A stretch of DNA of 7,977 nucleotides from Fibrobacter sp. (GTDB taxonomy: Bacteria > Fibrobacterota > Fibrobacteria > Fibrobacterales > Fibrobacteraceae), in NCBI GenBank assembly GCA_017520105.1, contig JAFWRL010000104.1, forward strand, positions 1 to 7,977, read 5' to 3'. The notes below the pieces were generated by a model. That model worked only from the letters and a program-made list of their open reading frames with translations. It was not told the origin of the DNA and searched no databases. The position numbers and the translations under genes were made by a program. Positions 1 through 5,133 of this stretch are shown piece after piece (position 1 is the first letter of the stretch; the number at the start of each line of letters is the position of its first letter).

Positions 1-57
1 ATAGTGAATATAAAACATCCGATTTTTCTAGGGCGGATTAAGAATATGGAGATTAAA

Positions 58-735
58 ATGTGTAGAGGTTTATTCAAGTTCTTCAGTTGTGAAAAGTATC
101 GCGATGATTTTTTAAAGGGTCATCTGCACTTTAATTCTTTGAATTATTTTCGGAGAGCGGAAGCATCTGATAGTTTTAAACAAAACGATCCTTATGAATG
201 TTGCAAAATATTTCAGCCTATTTCAATAAAAGTTTTCTTTGGTCGGCAGGAATTGAAAGATCTAGCTGGACCTGTGTCAATTTGTTATAATGATGATGTC
301 TTGAAAAGCTATATAATGTGCTTTTCGACGATTAGATTTGATTCGCAAAAGCAGTACGCTTCTTTGGATGATTTGAAACGGGACGTATTGTTTTCCGAAA
401 AAATGATTAATTATGGCGAATATGCGGTTGCGATTCCGCGTATGGAATTATTTGTTGAAAGATTGAAAAAGGCCGCCTTGAAAGAGAATCTTGATTTTGC
501 CATGGGCCCTGTGGATTATTACGATTTCGCCAAGGATAAAGTTTTGGATGAATACCCCAAAATTGCGTTCCAAAAAAGAAGAGAGTTCTCGTACCAAAGA
601 GAGTTTCGCTTTTTGTTGCGAAAAAAGGACGCTGTTAATGATTATGTAACTCTTGAAGTTGGTGATTTGTCTGATATCGCTCAATCCTGCAAGTCGGCTG
701 ATTTAAATGGAATGCTTGAAATTAGTGTTGTGTAG
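58..735 (+). CDS. DUF2971-like protein of unknown function
   Basis: I do not recognise a precise function. The 225-residue protein has the layout of the DUF2971-like superfamily. An N-terminal part (residues 5-31) follows the pattern F-K-F-F...Y...F-x-x-G-x-L-x-F-x-S-L-x-Y-F-R, then N-D-P-Y-E at 44-48. A C-terminal block has F171-x-K and Y179-x-R-E-F-R184, matching the family's K...(W/F)xxExE(Y/F)R signature. No signal peptide or membrane segment is visible, so it is probably cytoplasmic. The start at 58 is chosen because GGAG (48-51) sits 6 nt upstream. ATG at 46 and GTG at 4 are in-frame alternatives, and the frame is open to the window edge, so a start further upstream cannot be excluded. 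Its codons are clearly AT-richer than those of the mutase downstream, which suggests acquired DNA. Family members occur in phage and accessory regions, but a defence role here is only a guess. Confidence 0.7.
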   Translation: MCRGLFKFFSCEKYRDDFLKGHLHFNSLNYFRRAEASDSFKQNDPYECCKIFQPISIKVFFGRQELKDLAGPVSICYNDDVLKSYIMCFSTIRFDSQKQYASLDDLKRDVLFSEKMINYGEYAVAIPRMELFVERLKKAALKENLDFAMGPVDYYDFAKDKVLDEYPKIAFQKRREFSYQREFRFLLRKKDAVNDYVTLEVGDLSDIAQSCKSADLNGMLEISVV

Positions 736-821
736 CGTTTTGTTTCTGCTGTCGCGTTAGGAATCGAAGCCCGTAGGGCCGGGAGGGCCGCTGGTGTCCC
801 GTGCTCGGCCCTCTAGGCGGG

Positions 822-848
822 GAAGCCGTGGGGTGACGCCACGGCTTC
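822..848. other. Perfect 10-bp hairpin
   Basis: GAAGCCGTGG (822-831) and CCACGGCTTC (839-848) are exact inverted copies around a 7-nt loop, GGTGACG. This is the strongest stem in the spacer. No T-run follows it, so a standard intrinsic terminator is unlikely. It fits a repeat-element hairpin or a protein or RNA structural site. Confidence 0.65.
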
Positions 849-849
849 G

Positions 850-871
850 TGCCGCGAGAGCCCGCCCCTGC
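850..871 (+). repeat. Direct repeat, left copy, flanking ATPase/nuclease pair
   Basis: This 22-nt segment begins TGCCGCGAGAG and ends CCCTGC. It recurs in the same orientation at 2694-2715 with a single mismatch (C865 versus T2709). Here it forms the right end of the GC-rich element, and its last six bases are the left arm of the 866-880 hairpin. Confidence 0.75.
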
Positions 872-890
872 GCAGCAGGGAACGCCACGG

Positions 891-1024
891 GAATTGCACA
901 GAATGATTCGGAAATTCCGATTTTACGTGAAATTCTACAAATTTTGCCGACTATTCTACTTTTCTGGGCAAACTTGCTGGATATTTTTTCAAAAAAAAAC
1001 TATTTTCCGTAAACAGGTTGTAAA
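891..1024 (+). promoter_or_regulatory. AT-rich leader of the ATPase/nuclease operon
   Basis: The 134 nt before the ATPase gene hold a 13-nt palindrome, TCGGAA-A-TTCCGA (908-920), which could be an operator. They also hold an A/T inverted tract, T6-C-A9 (984-999). AGG at 1015-1017 is a plausible ribosome binding site 7 nt before the ATG. A weak promoter pairing is TTGCTG (974-979) with TATTTT (1001-1006), but the 21-nt spacing is too long for a normal sigma-70 promoter. No promoter can be called firmly. Confidence 0.35.
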
Positions 1025-2197
1025 ATGTCCAAGTTATCAATAAAAAATTTCGGACCTATCAAGTCGGTCTCTTTAGACTTCAAAAGGATAAATGTCCTTA
1101 TTGGGCCCCAGAGTTCCGGTAAAAGTACGATTCTAAAAGTCGCCAGTTTTTGCAATTGGCTCGAAAAGAAAATTCAGTTGACACAGGACCCAAATGAATG
1201 GACTACCCCGACCGTCGTAAAGGACCAGTTAATAACATTCCACAAGTTGGATGGTTACGCTACAGCCGGTTCTGAAATTCTTTTTAAGACAGAGACTTTG
1301 CTGGTCGAAATCAGGTTTTCGGATAGCAGCCATGTTAGTGTGGATTTCAATTGGGGAAAAAAGCGTTGGGACTACAAGCGCACGAAGAACGCCTACATTC
1401 CTGCCGAACGCAACATCGTTGCATCTATCCCCAACTGGCTAGACATCAATTTTGACAGATTCAACAATGTCCGCAACTATATGGCGGAGTGGGATGTCGC
1501 CCGCAGAAAGTTTGACAAGATGCACAAGCTTGACATCTTGGACATGGGCGTTTCGTATTTTTACGACGAAGCGAATAATTCCGACATGATTTCCTTAAAT
1601 AAGCGCACGCTTAATTTTTCGAATGCCTCTAGCGGACTTCAATCTGTAATTCCTCAATATGCGCTTTTGTCTTATTTATTCGATTACTCCCTTTTATTCG
1701 AACAGACTAGTCTACGAAGAGTTCTTACAGAAACCAAGCTTCGAGAAATCATTGAGCAGAACCCGAAATTACAAAAAAAGGGTATCGGCGATTATTACTT
1801 GAACAATTGCGGTGTGAAGGTGTTTCTTGAAGAACCCGAACAGAACCTTTTCCCGCAAACCCAATATGCGCTTGTTAAATGGCTGGCTCGCAAATTGAAT
1901 GGCAACTCGTGTAACACGCTGTTTTTGAGTACACATAGCCCGTATATTTTGTCGTCCATGAACAATTTGATCCAGGCCATGGAATCTTCGACTAAGGCGG
2001 CTGGAGCGTCTGCTCGCGTGAAAAAGATTGTTGGGCAATCGGATTTTATGAACTTTGACGAAATCAGTGTTTACGGCATAAACAATGGTCGGGTCAAGAG
2101 CCTTTTGGACGATGAAAATCGCTTGATCGCTCAATCTTTCTTAGACTCTGTATCCATTGACATTTCTAAAGAATTTAGCAACTTGATAAATGTATGA
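1025..2197 (+). CDS. AAA/ABC-type (OLD-like) ATPase, probable defence-system component
   Basis: This 390-residue ATPase is of the SMC/OLD-like AAA_15/AAA_21 type. The N-terminus (LSIKNFGPIKS) is the typical first strand. Walker A is GPQSSGKS at 27-34. A conserved-type IPAER follows at 125-129, then an ABC-signature-like SSGLQS at 202-207. Walker B/D-loop is VFLEEPEQNLFP at 266-277, with Glu269-Glu270 where many ABC proteins have Asp-Glu, and the H-loop STHSPY has His304. Such proteins use ATP-driven dimerisation to control a nuclease or other effector. Unlike true OLD nucleases, no C-terminal TOPRIM domain is present: the chain ends about 85 residues after the H-loop. The effector is therefore probably the next gene, whose start codon overlaps this stop (ATGA, 2194-2197). 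No signal peptide is present. Codon use is AT-leaning. The ATPase fold is near certain; the defence role is inferred from architecture and context. Confidence 0.9.
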   Translation: MSKLSIKNFGPIKSVSLDFKRINVLIGPQSSGKSTILKVASFCNWLEKKIQLTQDPNEWTTPTVVKDQLITFHKLDGYATAGSEILFKTETLLVEIRFSDSSHVSVDFNWGKKRWDYKRTKNAYIPAERNIVASIPNWLDINFDRFNNVRNYMAEWDVARRKFDKMHKLDILDMGVSYFYDEANNSDMISLNKRTLNFSNASSGLQSVIPQYALLSYLFDYSLLFEQTSLRRVLTETKLREIIEQNPKLQKKGIGDYYLNNCGVKVFLEEPEQNLFPQTQYALVKWLARKLNGNSCNTLFLSTHSPYILSSMNNLIQAMESSTKAAGASARVKKIVGQSDFMNFDEISVYGINNGRVKSLLDDENRLIAQSFLDSVSIDISKEFSNLINV

Positions 2198-2661
2198 AGA
2201 AGAATCCTAAAGAAATCCTAGATGAGTGGACCAAGGGGCTTCCTGTTTCTTCGTACTCCGCAACAAGTGTATCTAACATTAAGTTCGAAGAAAATAAAAG
2301 CCAGATCACGTTTTCTAACAGGTCAAAAAAGAAATGTTTAAAGGTTAATGTCGATGGTGGTGTTTACCCTAAAGGCGGGAAAAACCTGAGATGCGACAAG
2401 TTGCTTGTTGAAAAAGATTATTTTCGTTTTTACTTTGTTGAGTTGAAGGGAGAAGACATTGAACATGCGTTTAAGCAACTGGCTAGCTCCGTCAACGATA
2501 CTAAACTAAACCCGGATTGCTCCCAAGACAAGTTTGCTTTTGCCGTTGGAAAGAATCATTTTCCGAAAGCATCTGCGCTGGTTCAAGGGTGGATGAAAAA
2601 ATTCAAGAAATTCGGCGCAACATTGGAAATTGAAAATACTCCAGCTAAGTATGACTTGTAA
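2194..2661 (+). CDS. Small PD-(D/E)XK-like putative nuclease partnered with the ATPase
   Basis: This 155-residue protein is translated through a 4-nt ATGA overlap with the ATPase gene, so the two should be made in fixed proportion. Its core reads RCDKLL (67-71), then FVELKG (81-86), then KQL (94-96). Asp68, Glu83-x-Lys85 and Gln95 match the D...ExK...Q arrangement of PD-(D/E)XK nucleases, with the hydrophobic strands expected around each residue. The preceding VDGGVYPKGGKN segment resembles the lead-in strand of that fold. No membrane segment or signal peptide is visible. By inference it cleaves nucleic acid when the ATPase is triggered. The length is small but adequate for a minimal nuclease domain. 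Alternatives are an inactive fold member acting as a sensor, or an accessory subunit. The fold assignment rests on motif reading only. Confidence 0.75.
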   Translation: MKKNPKEILDEWTKGLPVSSYSATSVSNIKFEENKSQITFSNRSKKKCLKVNVDGGVYPKGGKNLRCDKLLVEKDYFRFYFVELKGEDIEHAFKQLASSVNDTKLNPDCSQDKFAFAVGKNHFPKASALVQGWMKKFKKFGATLEIENTPAKYDL

Positions 2662-2693
2662 AATTTAGTCCTGCAATAGTTTGCTGTGCGCTC

Positions 2694-2715
2694 TGCCGCG
2701 AGAGCCCGTCCCTGC
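2694..2715 (+). repeat. Direct repeat, right copy, flanking ATPase/nuclease pair
   Basis: This copy matches 850-871 at 21 of 22 positions in the same orientation and starts 33 nt after the nuclease stop codon. The similarity stops at both ends of the 22-mer. The right arm of the hairpin found beside the left copy is absent here, so this looks like a truncated remnant of the GC-rich element or a recombination scar. Confidence 0.75.
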
Positions 2716-2766
2716 TCGTTAAGTACTTTTGCCAGTCCATTTTATTGAACCGAACAAATGAAAAGA

Positions 2767-2803
2767 GCTCTATATGGATGACTTGAATTGCTAGAGCGTT
2801 TTT
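2767..2803 (+). terminator. Possible intrinsic terminator after the ATPase/nuclease operon
   Basis: GCTCTA (2767-2772) pairs exactly with TAGAGC (2792-2797), followed by G and five Ts (2799-2803). The position, between the accessory pair and the kinase promoter, is right for a terminator. The 6-bp stem with a 19-nt loop is weak, so the call is tentative. Confidence 0.35.
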
Positions 2804-2829
2804 GATGGTGGCGAATTTTTTTATATTTG
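2801..2829 (+). promoter_or_regulatory. Candidate TTTG / TAnnTTTG promoter of the tyrosine kinase gene
   Basis: TTTG at 2801-2804 and TATATTTG at 2822-2829 are separated by 17 nt. The second fully matches the Bacteroidota -7 consensus TAnnTTTG, and TTTG matches its -33 element, although the spacing is on the short side. It lies 21 nt before the chosen ATG, just after the probable terminator. Similar octamers precede the mutase and yebC genes. Confidence 0.4.
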
Positions 2830-2850
2830 TTCTAAAATTTGGAGATTCTA

Positions 2851-5001
2851 ATGGCTGATAACGAACAACAGACTAATGTCGCAGGGGGGCAGCAGTCTGC
2901 CGTCAATAATTCGATTACATTGCTGGACGCCCTTTTTATTTTGTGGAAACGCCGCTATTTTTTGCTGCTGTTTATTTTGGCGGGTGCTGTTATAGGTTTA
3001 GGGATAGGCCAATGGATTCGTCCGCAGTTTACCAGTGATGCCATGTTGCAGATTGACCCTAAAGGGAACAAGGCTGCAAACCGTGCAATGGGCGAGATGG
3101 GTGCCATTCTTGATGTGGCTAGCCCGGCCGATGCTGAAATCGAACTTATCAAGAGCCGCTTGGTTCTGAGTTTTGTGGTGGCTGAAGAACACTTGGAATA
3201 TTCGGCCACTCCGGTGAGTGCTCTGAATCGCATGTTGCACCGGGAAGGCCGCATGGATATCGGCTATTTGTTTATCCCGAAAGAGGCTCGTAGCGAAAAA
3301 TGGTATGCCGTCGTAACGGGAGAAAACACTTACGCTGTCTATTCTGAAGATGAGTCCAAGTTGGTTGAAGGAAATGTGGGCGAATTGCTCAAGGTTCCGT
3401 ATGATGGTGATACTTTGCAGATTCGTGTGGACCGTATTCGTAAGGCATCGGTCGGAGAAAAATTCAAGATAAGTCAGTTGAATCCTCTGCTTGCGGTCCG
3501 AAAACTTGCGAAATCTTTAAAGGTGGCCGAAAAGGGGAAGCAGACGGGTGTGATTGGCGTTTCTTATTCGCACCGCTATGCCGACCGGGCCGCTTCGATT
3601 TTGAATACGATTGCAAATACCTACGTGCGCCAGAATGTGGAAATGCGTAGTGCCGATGCCGCAAAAACTTTGGAATTCCTGGAATCGCAGTTGCCGGCTA
3701 TTAAGGCAAAGCTGGATAGCTCCGAAAAGATTTTGTCGGACTACCGCCACAATATTGGTTCCGTCGATATGACGGGCGAAACTCGCGCTCATTTGGACAA
3801 AGAAATGGACTTGCAGCGCCAGTTGCTCCAGTTGGAACAGCAGCGCCAGCAGGTGACCCGCTTGTTTAAAGAGGAACATCCCTCGGTACAGACGATTGTA
3901 AAACAGCAAAACCGTTTGCGTGGTGAGCTGGGCCGCCTGAGAAAAAATGCGGAATCGATGCCTACCACGCAGCAGGAACTTATCCGCTTGCAAGAAAATG
4001 TGGCGGTCAACAATTCCCAATACACCACCATGCTGAACAACATCCAGCAGTTGCGCGTGGTGCGCGCTGGTGAGGTGGGGAATGTGCGCGTTGTCGATTT
4101 TGCGCAGATTGAACCGAAACCGAGCAAGCCCAAGAAGATGAATATTTTGGTATGCAGCATTGCGGCCAGCTTTATGATTGGCGTGTTAATCGTATTCTTG
4201 CGTCGCATGATGCGTAATGGTGTGCGTAGCTCGCAGGAACTGGAACATGCGACCGACGTGAGCGTGTATGCCAAGATTCCGGAATCGAAAAATCGCATTT
4301 TGAATGACAAACGCCATAAGCAGACCTTGGTTGAATCGTCGCCGAACGACCAGGCGTGCGAGGCTTTCCGTACGTTGCAGACGGCTCTTGATTTTTCGCT
4401 TTCTGAAGAGCATAATGTGGTCATGGTATGCGGGCTGGTGCCGGGTGTGGGCAAGAGTTTTGTGTCTAAGAATCTGGCGGTGGTGTATGCCATGAACGGC
4501 AAACGCGTGCTCCTGATAGATGCCGACATGCGCAAGGGTGTTATTCGTAGTTCCAAGCATGCTGGCCTTACCGAAATATTGTCGGGCAAGGTTTCTTGGC
4601 GCGAGGCTGTGACTGACACTAGACTTGAAAATCTTTTTGTGTTGGGTTGCGGCAAGCGCTTGATGTCGCCAAGTGAACTTTTGCGTCACGACAGGTTTAA
4701 GAATATCCTTGCCGAGATGAAGGCGGAATACGACATGATTTTGGTAGATACCCCGCCGGTAAGCTTGGTGACCGATGCCGAGTTGATTTATCCGTTGGTG
4801 GATTTTGCCTTGATGGTGGTGCATTACGGAACGGATTCGGTGAGCCAGATTAAGGAGGGTATCTCGAATTTGCGCCGGTATGCCGACAAACCTTGCGCCT
4901 TTGTCATGAACCACTGCGAGTACGAACCTGGCCATTACGGTTATGGGTACGGATACTATGGTGGTGGCTATTATGGCAAGGGTTATTACAGCAAAAAGTA
5001 A
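2851..5001 (+). CDS. Wzc-like polysaccharide co-polymerase / bacterial tyrosine autokinase
   Basis: This 716-residue inner-membrane protein would control chain length and export of a capsule or exopolysaccharide through tyrosine phosphorylation cycles. A Wzz domain starts near residue 22, with membrane segment 1 at about 37-53 and a periplasmic region rich in Gln/Leu coiled coil (about 270-400). The proline motif EPKPSKP (421-427) precedes membrane segment 2 (about 431-450). The cytoplasmic kinase has Walker A GLVPGVGKS (528-536), Walker A' LLIDADMR (554-561) and Walker B ILVDTPP (630-636). The C-terminal tail has nine tyrosines between 696 and 713, the expected autophosphorylation cluster. 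The usual ExxRxxR oligomerisation motif reads EAFRTLQ (504-510), with Gln in the last place. ATG 2851 has GGAG 6 nt upstream (2841-2844), so it is preferred over the in-frame TTG at 2839. Length is normal for the family. No phosphatase, Wza or glycosyltransferase gene is in view. Confidence 0.95.
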   Translation: MADNEQQTNVAGGQQSAVNNSITLLDALFILWKRRYFLLLFILAGAVIGLGIGQWIRPQFTSDAMLQIDPKGNKAANRAMGEMGAILDVASPADAEIELIKSRLVLSFVVAEEHLEYSATPVSALNRMLHREGRMDIGYLFIPKEARSEKWYAVVTGENTYAVYSEDESKLVEGNVGELLKVPYDGDTLQIRVDRIRKASVGEKFKISQLNPLLAVRKLAKSLKVAEKGKQTGVIGVSYSHRYADRAASILNTIANTYVRQNVEMRSADAAKTLEFLESQLPAIKAKLDSSEKILSDYRHNIGSVDMTGETRAHLDKEMDLQRQLLQLEQQRQQVTRLFKEEHPSVQTIVKQQNRLRGELGRLRKNAESMPTTQQELIRLQENVAVNNSQYTTMLNNIQQLRVVRAGEVGNVRVVDFAQIEPKPSKPKKMNILVCSIAASFMIGVLIVFLRRMMRNGVRSSQELEHATDVSVYAKIPESKNRILNDKRHKQTLVESSPNDQACEAFRTLQTALDFSLSEEHNVVMVCGLVPGVGKSFVSKNLAVVYAMNGKRVLLIDADMRKGVIRSSKHAGLTEILSGKVSWREAVTDTRLENLFVLGCGKRLMSPSELLRHDRFKNILAEMKAEYDMILVDTPPVSLVTDAELIYPLVDFALMVVHYGTDSVSQIKEGISNLRRYADKPCAFVMNHCEYEPGHYGYGYGYYGGGYYGKGYYSKK

Positions 5002-5003
5002 AA

Positions 5004-5017
5004 CGTTATTCGTAACG
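5004..5017 (+). other. Short TTCG-loop hairpin just after the kinase stop
   Basis: CGTTA (5004-5008) and TAACG (5013-5017) enclose a TTCG tetraloop 2 nt after the stop codon. In RNA this UUCG loop is favourable, though the closing pair is A-U rather than C-G. No T-run follows, so it may be a 3'-end stabiliser or chance rather than a terminator. Confidence 0.35.
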
Positions 5018-5042
5018 CTAGTTCCTGCGGCTAAAAAAGTGA

Positions 5043-5048
5043 TATAAT
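5043..5048 (+). promoter_or_regulatory. Candidate -10 box (TATAAT) upstream of the mutase
   Basis: A perfect TATAAT lies 85 nt before the mutase ATG, but no good TTGACA-like -35 is seen 16-18 nt upstream. A start of transcription near 5055 would fall inside the inverted repeat at 5051-5074. A second candidate promoter lies closer to the gene. Confidence 0.35.
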
Positions 5049-5050
5049 AT

Positions 5051-5074
5051 ATGGAACCACATTGTTGGTTCCGT
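5051..5074 (+). promoter_or_regulatory. Inverted repeat in the mutase leader
   Basis: GGAACCA (5053-5059) and TGGTTCC (5066-5072) are exact inverted copies around a 6-nt loop. The stem extends by a U-G and an A-U pair in RNA. It directly follows the TATAAT box, so it could be a repressor operator or a leader hairpin. GGTTCC of the right arm is also complementary to GGAACC at 5125-5130, which includes the mutase ribosome binding site. The nearest T-run begins about 14 nt after the stem, too far for a standard terminator. Confidence 0.45.
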
Positions 5075-5095
5075 GTCAAATTGTTCATTTTTTTC

Positions 5096-5103
5096 TAAAT
5101 TTT
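5096..5103 (+). promoter_or_regulatory. TAAATTTT promoter-like octamer before the mutase
   Basis: A T-run followed by TAAATTTT ends 30 nt before the mutase ATG and differs by one base from the TAnnTTTG -7 consensus. The identical octamer precedes yebC (7485-7492). It is assigned by similarity and position only. Confidence 0.3.
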
Positions 5104-5133
5104 CGTCGTTAAAACTTAAATACAGGAACCGTT

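Larger units (their letters stand above)
761..890. repeat. GC-rich multi-hairpin intergenic element
   Basis: A strikingly GC-rich block sits between two AT-rich genes. It can fold into successive stem-loops: GCCC/GGGC (769-772 with 776-779), an 8-bp stem GAGGGCCG/CGGCCCTC (783-790 with 806-813, 15-nt loop), a perfect 10-bp stem (822-831 with 839-848), and a 6-bp stem CCCTGC/GCAGGG (866-871 with 875-880). ACGCCACGG occurs twice (836-844 and 882-890). No convincing reading frame, tRNA cloverleaf or U-run was found. It could be a dispersed palindromic repeat, a structured RNA, or a factor-independent transcription barrier behind the DUF2971-like gene. Its last part shares a 22-mer with the spacer at 2694-2715. 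Confidence 0.6.

Noticed and set aside
761..890. tRNA or CRISPR array in the GC-rich spacer
   Set aside because: No cloverleaf or T-loop signature and no regularly spaced identical repeats are present.
794..1043. Two short plus-strand frames over the GC-rich element (794-1012 and 849-1043)
   Set aside because: They read through the hairpins, give Arg/Pro/Ala-rich low-complexity peptides, lack good ribosome binding sites, and the second overlaps the ATPase start in another frame.
1025..2197. True OLD-family or Gabija GajA-type nuclease
   Set aside because: No TOPRIM acidic motifs are visible after the H-loop and the neighbour is not a UvrD-like helicase.
2839..2850. TTG start adding four residues to the kinase
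   Set aside because: ATG at 2851 has GGAG at the right spacing, and that GGAG would lie within the coding region if TTG were used.
4186..5088. Minus-strand open frame (300 codons) opposite the kinase gene, and another at 3789-4655
   Set aside because: Both lie inside the well-supported kinase gene and have no family motifs or plausible independent context.
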